Assembly: GCA_963578625.1 (NCBI GenBank)
Contig: CAUZEO010000001.1
Span: 16,509 to 80,508, forward strand
DNA: 64,000 nucleotides
Reading direction: 5' to 3'
From: CAUZEO01 sp963578625
GTDB taxonomy: Bacteria > Verrucomicrobiota > Kiritimatiellia > SLOV01
Shown piece after piece: positions 25,385 to 33,998 of the stretch; within the stretch, counting starts at the first letter, position 1; each line of letters opens with the position of its first letter. Both the position numbers and the translations under genes were made by a program. The notes below the pieces were generated by a model. That model was not told the DNA's origin, ran no database searches, and saw only the letters and a list, made by a program, of their open reading frames with translations.

Positions 25385-28300
25385 ATGAAGAAGGTCCGGT
25401 TTCTAATGCGCAGCGGGCAAATTGCTGCCTTGTGCGGCTTCCTTGCATCATCACCCCCCGGTTTTGCGCAAACGCCGGCGACCCTACTGGAGACCACACC
25501 CGGCACCTGGGTCGCAGCGGCAGACATGGGCTGGTACAACCGGCATGATTTTGCAGACGCTGTGCTGCAGCACTCTTCGGTTCACCTGAAAAAGCGGCTG
25601 GACCTGTCGTCCATGGACGAAACGGCCTGGGACGGAATCCGCGCGGCTGAAATCAGCGTCTTCGTGATGTCGGAGGGAGAGGCGGAAGATGAGAATTTCG
25701 AGATCGTCCTGAACGGTCATGTCTACACGTTCCCGGCCCGGGGTTGGGTCCACGAAGGGCAGGGTTGGTTCCAGGATTACGAAGCCAGGCGCTGGTTTGA
25801 TTTTCCCATCGAAATGAAACACCTGGCCCGGGGCGTCAACGAGATCGAGATTCGAATGGCGGAGGGCAAGGAAACTGCTCAGAACCGAATCAAGATCGGC
25901 ATCGATATCTTCGAGGATCTCGGCAACAGCAGTGCATCGTTCGACGGTGGAAAGACCTGGCAGCAGGGGCCGCTGAACCAGGTTCTGAAACGGGTAGGCT
26001 ACCCGCACTATGGCCACCGCGGCGAGTTGATGGTGCGGTTGAACCTGTACGAAGACGCCGGCGACCTCGGCGAGCGCCCTCCGTTCAGTCATGACGACCT
26101 GCCGGCGCTGCCGCCGATCGACCTGAACCCCCCGGTGAAACCGTTGGCCGTCCCCGATGCACAACCCGCCACCTACACGCCCGGCGAGCAGGAAGACGTT
26201 TTGGAGAACGGCTGGATGCGTCTGCACATCGGTCATGCCGGCGGCCTGTCACTGAGTCGTTTCGTTCACAAGCCGATGGACGCCGACATCCTCACCCGGA
26301 CGGAGAACCCATTGTTCGCGCTGGATATCGACGGCCGACTCGTCTCCAGCCGGGACCTGTCCGTGTTGAAACGGACGCAGGAGTCTGCCTCACCCGGCGA
26401 ATGCAAGGTGAGGATCGGGATGCGCGACGAGCCAAGCGGTCTATCCGTCGAGCTTTCCCTTCGTTTGGGCACGGACCGGGAGTTGAGAGCCGGACTCTAT
26501 CTCAAGAACGAGAGCGAAGAGACCCGCCTCGTGAAGGCCGCGTTTCCCCTGTTGTCGGGTATTGGATGGAGCGAGGGATTCGCTGACGACTACTACATGT
26601 TTCCCTACGCCTCGGGCGCGATCGCAAATCATCCCGCGAAGTTTTTGTCTCCTTATGGCGGCGGCACAGGCTCGGGCGGAAGCTGGATGCAGCCCATGGC
26701 GTCGTATTCGCCCTCGGCCGGCGGCGGCGTCTACCTCTTCCCCCGGGACCCGAGCGGCGGCTACAAGGTGCTTCATCTCACGCGCACCGACGCAAGCGGC
26801 GCCGACCCAGCCTTCGCCTTCCAGGGTCTCGTCTTCAACATGCTCAACGGGCAGGCCACGGCCGGCTACGCGCTCCTCGAGCCGTTGCCGGACATTCCGG
26901 GAACCGGTATGGCGGTCAGCTACATGCAGCGGGAACTGGAACCCGGCGACCATTGGATTCTCCCCACGACTGCGATCGGCGTCATGAACGGAGGCTGGCA
27001 GGCCGCCATGGACGCGTACCGACGCTGGTTCGAAAGCTGGTGCCACAAGCGGCCGTGGCCGGGAAAGCTGTCGGACCGGTTCGCGATGAGCGGCGACAGC
27101 TTTGCCCACCTGTACCGCGACAAGGCGGGGTATCACACAGAACTCCATCGCTGGGGAGATCTAAACCCGCTGGATATTCCCGGGTACTTCGAAAACACCC
27201 CTGATCTGATCGATCTTACGTCGTGGTGGGAATGGGATCACGTGACCGACGAGTACATGGAGGAGATGCGCGAGATCGCGCGCGGGGCAGGCATGGAATT
27301 CAAGCTCTGGCCGGGCCGGCATGGCGAAACCGAAGGCAGGCACTACAACTGGGGAAACCAGGGCGCCTACGGGCTGCAAGGCTATAACGAGCGCTGGGGT
27401 GGGCTGGCGGCATTCCGTCAATGGATTTCCGACATGAAGGCCCGGGATCTCGGCGTGGTGCTGTACATCAACGAGGGCGAAGCATGCCTGTCGAGCGAGA
27501 TCGGCCGGAAACACGGCGCCGACTGGAGCATCATGTGGCCCGAAGGCAACTACTTCTGGCCCTTCATGATGTGGGAGATGTGCGTCGACAATCCGCTCTG
27601 GCGCCGGCACCTCGCCGAGACCTGCAGCCGCATCGTGGCGGAAACGGGGAGCGACGGCCTGTTCATCGATGAGTTCGGCGGCGCAGCGCGTATCTGTCAC
27701 AACCCGGGGCATGAACACACGTTTGCGGAACGTCCCGGCGACTATGTTACGTTTCAGGGTCAGGCGGAGGCATGCCGCCAGATCCGGCAGGCCGTGGACC
27801 GGGTCGACCCCGACGCGGTGCTTCTAACCGAATCCACCGGCATTGACGTCATGTGGCAATACCTGGATGGGTGCGGGAACTACGACCTGTCGGCCAGTCC
27901 GCTCACCGGCCACCGGGCCGGGAACTGGGACGGGTTCGCGGGACTCAACATCGCGCGCTTCTACTTCCCCCGCCAAAAGCACTACGACTACGAATATGCG
28001 ACGCGGCACCCGGAGTGGCGATTCTTCAATGCCACCGGCGCCTTCAACCGGGAGTTTGGCTACAAGAACCATGAAACCCAGATTTTGAGAGAGAATGCAG
28101 ACGCCATCAGCACGCTGGAGCCGCGGCCGATGATTCCCACCCTTCTGCGGAGGGTCTACGTCAATGAGTTCCCCGCAAAGGACAAGACCATCTACATGGT
28201 CTACAACGCGCGCAGGGAACCCGTGGACGGTGATCTGATGAAGATCAAACACATGGACGGCTTTCACATGGTGGACCTGCTGCGATGCGGCAACGTAGAG

Positions 28301-28627
28301 ATCAAAATCAACGGGTCCGGAGCCGTCATTCCCATCGATCTGCCCGCGCGCTCGGTCACCTGCCTGGCGTATCTGCCGGAATTCGCGAGCACCAGGAGAA
28401 CCCGGAATGGCCTCCAGGTGCATGTTGCGGAAAGCTCAAGCGCGACGAAAGGCCGGATCGTCAATGATCGCGGCACGGCGCTCGCGGAAATTGAATTAAC
28501 GCAGGGGCGGGCAAACGTTGAAACCGGAAAGGGCGCGGCATGGGACCGGGATTGGCTGGTGAAGGTGTACGAAGGGGATCGCCTGGTGGATGCTCTCGCG
28601 CCGATCGATGACCCAATCGGAAAGTAA
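25385..28627 (+). CDS. Secreted DUF6259-like glycoside hydrolase
   Basis: 1080 residues. The signal peptide ends near residue 28 (GFLASSPPGFAQ). Residues about 35-235 form an N-terminal beta domain (VAAADMGWYNRHDF, GRGVNEIEIR-type strands). About 270-540 is a second beta-sandwich (VLENGWMRLHIGHAGGLSL, YGGGTGSGGSW). A TIM barrel covers about 590-900: WWEWDHVTDEYMEEM, GYNERWGGLAAFRQW, VLYINEGEA, then DGLFIDEFGG near 757-766, whose Asp is a candidate nucleophile, and LLTESTGIDVMWQYLDG. A C-terminal beta domain ends in KVYEGDRLVDAL. I assign DUF6259 from layout and memory. Paralogues lie at 44823, 50070 and 60830. Confidence 0.75.
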   Translation: MKKVRFLMRSGQIAALCGFLASSPPGFAQTPATLLETTPGTWVAAADMGWYNRHDFADAVLQHSSVHLKKRLDLSSMDETAWDGIRAAEISVFVMSEGEAEDENFEIVLNGHVYTFPARGWVHEGQGWFQDYEARRWFDFPIEMKHLARGVNEIEIRMAEGKETAQNRIKIGIDIFEDLGNSSASFDGGKTWQQGPLNQVLKRVGYPHYGHRGELMVRLNLYEDAGDLGERPPFSHDDLPALPPIDLNPPVKPLAVPDAQPATYTPGEQEDVLENGWMRLHIGHAGGLSLSRFVHKPMDADILTRTENPLFALDIDGRLVSSRDLSVLKRTQESASPGECKVRIGMRDEPSGLSVELSLRLGTDRELRAGLYLKNESEETRLVKAAFPLLSGIGWSEGFADDYYMFPYASGAIANHPAKFLSPYGGGTGSGGSWMQPMASYSPSAGGGVYLFPRDPSGGYKVLHLTRTDASGADPAFAFQGLVFNMLNGQATAGYALLEPLPDIPGTGMAVSYMQRELEPGDHWILPTTAIGVMNGGWQAAMDAYRRWFESWCHKRPWPGKLSDRFAMSGDSFAHLYRDKAGYHTELHRWGDLNPLDIPGYFENTPDLIDLTSWWEWDHVTDEYMEEMREIARGAGMEFKLWPGRHGETEGRHYNWGNQGAYGLQGYNERWGGLAAFRQWISDMKARDLGVVLYINEGEACLSSEIGRKHGADWSIMWPEGNYFWPFMMWEMCVDNPLWRRHLAETCSRIVAETGSDGLFIDEFGGAARICHNPGHEHTFAERPGDYVTFQGQAEACRQIRQAVDRVDPDAVLLTESTGIDVMWQYLDGCGNYDLSASPLTGHRAGNWDGFAGLNIARFYFPRQKHYDYEYATRHPEWRFFNATGAFNREFGYKNHETQILRENADAISTLEPRPMIPTLLRRVYVNEFPAKDKTIYMVYNARREPVDGDLMKIKHMDGFHMVDLLRCGNVEIKINGSGAVIPIDLPARSVTCLAYLPEFASTRRTRNGLQVHVAESSSATKGRIVNDRGTALAEIELTQGRANVETGKGAAWDRDWLVKVYEGDRLVDALAPIDDPIGK

Positions 28628-28640
28628 ATTCATGTCCCGC

Positions 28641-28679
28641 GGCATGGGCTCCGTGGGCCACGGGCAGGATGCCCATGCC
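28641..28679. repeat. Small inverted repeat between hydrolase genes
   Basis: GGCATGGGC at 28641-28649 pairs with GCCCATGCC at 28671-28679, with GGGCCACGGGC inside. It lies 14 bp after the hydrolase stop and has no T-run. It looks like an extragenic palindromic repeat. Confidence 0.45.
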
Positions 28680-28748
28680 ACGGTTCCTGGGCTCCGCCCC
28701 GTCTGTACATCCTTGCCGGTGCCCCTGCGAAAACTCTAGAGTTCATCC

Positions 28749-29663
28749 ATGAGTACTATCTGTGCGTTAACGAGTTTCGCGAGCACCAGGTTGCTTGCGA
28801 CGGGAGTGGCCCTTATCATTGTCTTTCAATGCACGACGCGGGCGGCTATGCAAGTCGACTCGAAAATGAAAATCCTACAAAGTGAATCACCCGACGGCGC
28901 GGATCTGGACGTTGTGTTGCCTGGCGCATCGTCGCCCGCATTTCGTATCCTGTTGCCGGAGGAGATCCAATGCACACTTCTCCCCGAGGACATCAGTCTG
29001 AAAATCGGCGGTCTGCACCGGCTGCCCGGCGTGTGGCGCCGGACCGAGCAGAAGACGACCGGCACCATGACAAAACCGGGCCTCCTCGAGCTGTCGATCG
29101 AACTCGAACACGGCGATTCGGGCGTCGGCATTCGCATGGAAGTCAAAAACCTGTCCCCGTGGACGCTTCACCACGTGGAGGCCGATGTGTGCGCGAATAT
29201 CAATCATCTGCCGGGCACGCCCGCCTGGTGTAATCGCCGATTCATTCCCGACTCCATTCCGCTGGTGCGGAACGAGCAGGCGAAATTCTGGTTTGAACAG
29301 GTGACACCCGAGGGGCTGAAAGCATTTACGAGCCAAGGTTGGGAAAGCATGCACTTGTTCAAAGACAATCCGGACACGCGGCGAGTTCCGTCCTATTTCT
29401 TCATCGACAATCCGTCGCGGCCGGCCTACGCGTGTGCGGTGCCTTCGCTGGATGGGAAAACGCTTTTCTATCAAGCCTGGAACACCGGATGCCGCGCCCA
29501 GGCCCCGTTTCCCGGCAACGCGTGCATGCACCTGCATCCCCGCATCGCGGACACGATCGAACCGGGCGGGACCGCAAGTATCCGGGGCCGCATCGGCCTG
29601 TTCGATGGCGGTCTGGACGGCCTGCAGCGCAAGATCATTGCTGAGTTGCGCCCCGAAACTTGA
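28749..29663 (+). CDS. Secreted protein of unknown function
   Basis: 304 residues with a hydrophobic signal sequence at about 15-33 (LLATGVALIIVFQCTTRAA). The rest is beta-rich: LDVVLPGASSPAFRILLPEE, GVGIRMEVKNLSPWTLHHVE, IEPGGTASIRGRIGLFDGG, a pattern seen in beta-sandwich carbohydrate-active accessory domains. No catalytic motif is recognised. It sits 121 bp after a secreted hydrolase and 58 bp before the 1400-residue hydrolase, so it is probably a partner in polysaccharide handling. No clear Shine-Dalgarno is seen. Confidence 0.65.
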   Translation: MSTICALTSFASTRLLATGVALIIVFQCTTRAAMQVDSKMKILQSESPDGADLDVVLPGASSPAFRILLPEEIQCTLLPEDISLKIGGLHRLPGVWRRTEQKTTGTMTKPGLLELSIELEHGDSGVGIRMEVKNLSPWTLHHVEADVCANINHLPGTPAWCNRRFIPDSIPLVRNEQAKFWFEQVTPEGLKAFTSQGWESMHLFKDNPDTRRVPSYFFIDNPSRPAYACAVPSLDGKTLFYQAWNTGCRAQAPFPGNACMHLHPRIADTIEPGGTASIRGRIGLFDGGLDGLQRKIIAELRPET

Positions 29664-29674
29664 ATCGTCTATAT

Positions 29675-29724
29675 GTCGACTGCGGTCGATTGCAGTCGAC
29701 CGCAATCGATTGCAATCGAAAATG
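29675..29724. repeat. 10-bp tandem repeat upstream of the large hydrolase
   Basis: Four full units and a partial one, period 10: GTCGACTGCG, GTCGATTGCA, GTCGACCGCA, ATCGATTGCA, ATCGA. The consensus is RTCGAYYGCR. It fills the gap between two genes and runs into the start codon at 29722. The spacing places each unit on the same face of the helix. Confidence 0.7.
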
Positions 29725-32700
29725 ACTATGATCAAGCTTCTCCGCTTCTCAGCCCTTTGCCTCGCTCTGAGTGCCATCGTCGCCACTGCCCTTGAGCTCG
29801 ACCCCAATCCACTCGTCTACCACATGGAAGGCCGTCATGGCGGGGGGGCGAACATCGCGCACGGCAAGCCGGTGACATTCGGGCCCGGCACGGTGTTCGG
29901 CGGCGAGGATCCGCTGCAGCTCGTGAGCAATTCTCCTCACGATGCATCCCTTTCCGCGGAGGAGAGTTCGAAGGCGCCCGTCTCGTTTACCGTGGACCTG
30001 GGTCAGCCGGAGGACATCACGGCGATCCGCGCCATGACCCATCACCGCGGCGACGAGGGTACTTGGGCGGGGCTCGGGAAAATTTTGGTCAGCGAGGACG
30101 GCGAGCACTTCGAGGTACTAGCCGACCGTTTGTCCGGCTGCCGGGTCATCAGCACCTCGTGGGACACCACGCTGCAGAATCACCGCACCCACACCCCCGG
30201 CGGCACAACCGTGATCCACGGGGACCTCGACGGAATCTACTGCTCGAAAGGAGTCCGATACGTTCGCATGGAGTTGCCGAACTCGAACCTGATCGGGCCC
30301 AAGAAGACCATTCGCTTCAAACCATGGCGTTCACTGTTCACCAAGCGATGGGTGGTGAACGGAATCCAGATCCGCAGCGATCCCGCCGGCGCCGGGATGG
30401 TGATTCCGGGAGAGCGAGGTTCGTTTGCGGCACTCCACCTGGACAATCCCTGGCAATTTCGAATCGGAACCTGGGCCGGACCCGAACAGCTCAGCGGTGT
30501 TGTCAAGCTCGCGATAGGCGAAGGCGCTTTGCATGTTTTTGCCGACGTAACGCAACGGGGACCGCACCGAAATGGATTCCGAGACTCGGAAGCGATTTCC
30601 GGGGATTGCATCGAACTGTTCCTGAACCTGCAGGACCTGCGCAACGTGTCGCCGATCGACTATAACGCGCAGATCTGCGAATTGGCGTGGTCCGGCACGG
30701 AGACGGAATCCGGGTTCGAATATCACCTGGTGCTGAATCCCGGGAGCGACGACAACCAGCCGCAGATCTGGTTCATGCAACGCACCAGCGGGCTGGGCGC
30801 GATCGAACGGGAGCGGGTGCGCGGGACCAACGGCGCGGCGGCGGATGGGGGAAGCATCAAGGTCCTCACCAAGGAAGACGGTTCCGGTTATGCCCTTGAG
30901 GCCACGATCCCGCTGCGGAATTTCGGGCGGGTGTCTTTCACGCCCGGCATGCTTGTCGGGTTGGATGCGGGAATCCGGTCCACGTCGTCCGGGCAGCTGG
31001 CGGCCATGACGTACCAGTGCGGAAATCCTTCACTGGAAGTGGGGCACTGGGCGCGGGCATTTCTGATTGAGCGGGAGGCGCGTCCGTCGGGCGGTAACCG
31101 GGCGATCATCGAGGTCGATGCCGACACGGTGCGCAGCTTCAACGGTCACGACACGATTGTCAGAGAAACTTTTGGCGTACAGCCCAACGAGTCGGTGAGC
31201 ATCCCGATGCGCGACTTGTGGCAGAAGGAAAGCGGTCTGTTTGGGCGCGTCTATTTCCAGTTCGGATATGCGTGGGGCGGATGGTCGTTCGAGGAATTCA
31301 TCGGCAAAACCGAGGCCGAAAAGCGGGCGATGATCTACGACCCGGAATTCTGGAAGAACGTGGACATGGACAAGGCGGGCGCACCGTGGGCCCAGATCCG
31401 CCACCTGGCCGAGGCACAGCCGGACAATTTGTTCATGCTTCTCGCCTGCCGCGTGTTTCAGCTCGAGGCCGAGCCGGTTTTCGGGTCGCGACCGCCCGCG
31501 CTGACACCCGAGCAGTTGGCGCTTCTCGAACGTACCGGGCAGCAGCGATCGCTTGATTCCTTGCTGGAGCGAGTCGGCGAAGAGGACGAGGCGCCGCTGC
31601 TCAACAAGGACCGGGACCTGTTCGCCGAGTTCGTGGTGAACGTCATCGCCAAGGTGAAGGAGCTGATGCCCGATACGCGGATTTCCGTGACACTGGCCAA
31701 CGAGACGAACGGAATTCACAACCATGCGTCAAAGAGGATCCTGGACGATTTCTGGAACTCCCTGGAGAAGCACGGCGACTACCGCGCGGGTCCCGTTGCC
31801 GCGGAGGAGTGGCTGAGTCTCTACAATCCGCTCTACCGAAAGATCAAGGAACGTCATCCCGATGTGCAGGTAGGCGGTCCGGACGTGATCGGCATTCATT
31901 TCACCTGGGAGGAAGCGGGGCGGCGGAGTTGGTTCGATTACGTCATGCCGGTGCTGGACGGGGCCGAGGGCATGGATTTCTTCGATTTCCACTACGCTCT
32001 GAATCCGGAGGTGACCCAGATTTTCCTGGAACTGGCGGACCAGTACATGCAACAGAATCGCGGCTGGTCCGTGCGATCGGTGGACAGCGAGTCGGGATCG
32101 CTGACCTGGCACAAGGGAAGCGCATCGGTCACCCAGTACATGAACGCACTCAAGAATCAGCAGGAGTGGTTCGGGTATCTGCGGAACCCAGACTTGACCT
32201 TTGGCTGGGCGCCCATCGATATGCCCTCGTACTACGACGGCTTCGGGCAGGCCAAGATTCCGGCGTTGGGGCGGGACATGTTCATGACGCTGCGGGGCCG
32301 GTATATCGACGTGCAAACGGACTCGCCGGACATTGAAACAGTCGCGTCCATGGACGGGGAGACGGTGATTTGCGTGGCGCTGAACAATCGGGGAAAACAT
32401 CGCGACGTGGAGTTTCGCATTCGCTCTCCGCGTAATACGGGATTCGAAAGCGTGCAGGCCCGGATAACCTGGTTCGATCCCCGGGCGGAAGAGGCACGGT
32501 GCGCGGCTTTCGAACCGAAAATGGTGAGCGAAGCGGAAGGGTTGGCCGTGCGATTGACTCTTCCCCCGTTCGGCACCTGCGCCCTGGACGCTGTGCTGAA
32601 GGAGACCGGCCGCGCCGGCAGCGTGAATCGGGTACGGCGGCACATCGCGGATCGTGTGACGAAGATGGTAGAGCCCGGTGAAACCGAAACGTTTCACATA

Positions 32701-33924
32701 GAAGTTCCCGCCGAAGACCTGCTCGGCAACAAGCGGTACCTGCTGCGTGTCGGATACGAAGGCACGTACTACCAGGACAACTATGGATATGTCGGCGTCA
32801 GGCCGGCGGAGGCCCAGGTCGACGTCAACGGCGTGACCTCCTTTGCGCTACCCCCGTACCGGAAATCCAACGGCTTCGGCCGGTGCCACTCCATCGAACT
32901 GGAACTAGACCGTTCCGTGCTTAGGGAACAGAACGAGCTTACTTTCTCCGCGGCGGACAACGGCCACCCGTTCATGGCGGTGGTCGCGTCTATCATTGTT
33001 CAAGACCGCACTCCATCACTTGGGTCCGGCGATCTCAAAACCGTATCGTTCGACGTTTCGTCGCCCTCCTGCACGATCACTCGAGAGCCGAGCTTGACCT
33101 TACCGGACTGGTATGCGCCGAAAGGCACTGCACCCGAAGAGCTGCCGGACCCGGTCGCGCATTGGAGCTTCGACCGCCGGGAGGGCGAACGGATGCCGGA
33201 CGACTCTGGAAACGGCCACGACGGGAAACTCCTGAACGATGCGAGGCTGGCCGCGGGTATCAAGGGCACGGCCCTGAAACTGGGTGGCGGCGCGGCCATG
33301 GTCGTCGAGTCCCCGACCCTGTTTCAGACGAAGCAGGACGGCGATTTCGCCGTCTCGTTGTGGTTCAAGCTGCACGGACCTGAATCCAGCGGGGTGATCC
33401 TGATGAAATCGACACTGCAGGAGAAACCGGTGGTCGCGCCATGGGGCACTCGCTATGCGAACGCGCCGGGCGTAACCCAGTCGGTCCGGCTCGCGGTGCA
33501 GTACTCCGGGGGTGAATGGGGCACGGACTATCCGGTACCGTCCATCGCATTCAACTATAGCTCTCCCATCTTCGTCATGAACAGCCAGGCACGGACGGGA
33601 CGGGACCTGGCCGATGGGGAATGGCATCACCTGGTCGCGGTGAAGGACGGAACGCAACACATCGCCCTGGTGTATCTCGACGGCGAATACGCCGGCAGCG
33701 GACCCGGCTGGATCGGCGCGGATCTCGATTTTACCGATCCGCTTTTCTTCGGTGTCAGCACCATCAAGAAGCAGGCATCCGGTGCTTCATATTCCTCCAC
33801 CGATTCATTCGATGGCTTGATTGACGAAGCGGCGATCTATGACGAGCTGTTGACGCCGGAGAAGGTGGCGCGGTTGTTCGAAACGCATTGCTTGTCCAGA
33901 TTGTCGGTGGAAGCGAGTCAATGA
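29722..33924 (+). CDS. Secreted 1400-residue multidomain glycoside hydrolase (GH-A clan)
   Basis: Start ATG 29722 (MTMIKLLRFSALCLALSAI, signal peptide); a longer frame upstream overlaps the previous gene and is rejected. About residues 40-215 resemble an F5/8 type C domain (VSFTVDLGQPEDITAIRAM). About 243-450 is CBM9-like (LHVFADVTQRG, GDCIELFLNLQD). About 470-980 is a clan GH-A-like barrel with the acid/base pair Asn-Glu in TLANETNG (near 659) and a candidate nucleophile in VDSESGS (near 787), followed by DMFMTLRGRYIDVQ. The overall form recalls GH86 agarase/porphyranase-type enzymes (tentative). About 1141-1390 is a LamG domain (VAHWSFDRREGERM, HLVAVKDG). Confidence 0.78.
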   Translation: MTMIKLLRFSALCLALSAIVATALELDPNPLVYHMEGRHGGGANIAHGKPVTFGPGTVFGGEDPLQLVSNSPHDASLSAEESSKAPVSFTVDLGQPEDITAIRAMTHHRGDEGTWAGLGKILVSEDGEHFEVLADRLSGCRVISTSWDTTLQNHRTHTPGGTTVIHGDLDGIYCSKGVRYVRMELPNSNLIGPKKTIRFKPWRSLFTKRWVVNGIQIRSDPAGAGMVIPGERGSFAALHLDNPWQFRIGTWAGPEQLSGVVKLAIGEGALHVFADVTQRGPHRNGFRDSEAISGDCIELFLNLQDLRNVSPIDYNAQICELAWSGTETESGFEYHLVLNPGSDDNQPQIWFMQRTSGLGAIERERVRGTNGAAADGGSIKVLTKEDGSGYALEATIPLRNFGRVSFTPGMLVGLDAGIRSTSSGQLAAMTYQCGNPSLEVGHWARAFLIEREARPSGGNRAIIEVDADTVRSFNGHDTIVRETFGVQPNESVSIPMRDLWQKESGLFGRVYFQFGYAWGGWSFEEFIGKTEAEKRAMIYDPEFWKNVDMDKAGAPWAQIRHLAEAQPDNLFMLLACRVFQLEAEPVFGSRPPALTPEQLALLERTGQQRSLDSLLERVGEEDEAPLLNKDRDLFAEFVVNVIAKVKELMPDTRISVTLANETNGIHNHASKRILDDFWNSLEKHGDYRAGPVAAEEWLSLYNPLYRKIKERHPDVQVGGPDVIGIHFTWEEAGRRSWFDYVMPVLDGAEGMDFFDFHYALNPEVTQIFLELADQYMQQNRGWSVRSVDSESGSLTWHKGSASVTQYMNALKNQQEWFGYLRNPDLTFGWAPIDMPSYYDGFGQAKIPALGRDMFMTLRGRYIDVQTDSPDIETVASMDGETVICVALNNRGKHRDVEFRIRSPRNTGFESVQARITWFDPRAEEARCAAFEPKMVSEAEGLAVRLTLPPFGTCALDAVLKETGRAGSVNRVRRHIADRVTKMVEPGETETFHIEVPAEDLLGNKRYLLRVGYEGTYYQDNYGYVGVRPAEAQVDVNGVTSFALPPYRKSNGFGRCHSIELELDRSVLREQNELTFSAADNGHPFMAVVASIIVQDRTPSLGSGDLKTVSFDVSSPSCTITREPSLTLPDWYAPKGTAPEELPDPVAHWSFDRREGERMPDDSGNGHDGKLLNDARLAAGIKGTALKLGGGAAMVVESPTLFQTKQDGDFAVSLWFKLHGPESSGVILMKSTLQEKPVVAPWGTRYANAPGVTQSVRLAVQYSGGEWGTDYPVPSIAFNYSSPIFVMNSQARTGRDLADGEWHHLVAVKDGTQHIALVYLDGEYAGSGPGWIGADLDFTDPLFFGVSTIKKQASGASYSSTDSFDGLIDEAAIYDELLTPEKVARLFETHCLSRLSVEASQ

Positions 33925-33998
33925 CGTGTTAAGCGGGTTAAGGAAGAGGTTTTCGATATCGTTTCAGACCAATGACGCGGAGTCGCGTTCATTAACAA

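Noticed and set aside
29434..29721. Upstream extension of the 1400-residue hydrolase frame
   Set aside because: It overlaps the preceding gene in another frame and would bury the signal peptide; ATG 29722 starts a standard signal sequence.
29675..29724. Possible CRISPR-like array
   Set aside because: Units are only 10 bp without spacers; it is a simple tandem repeat.
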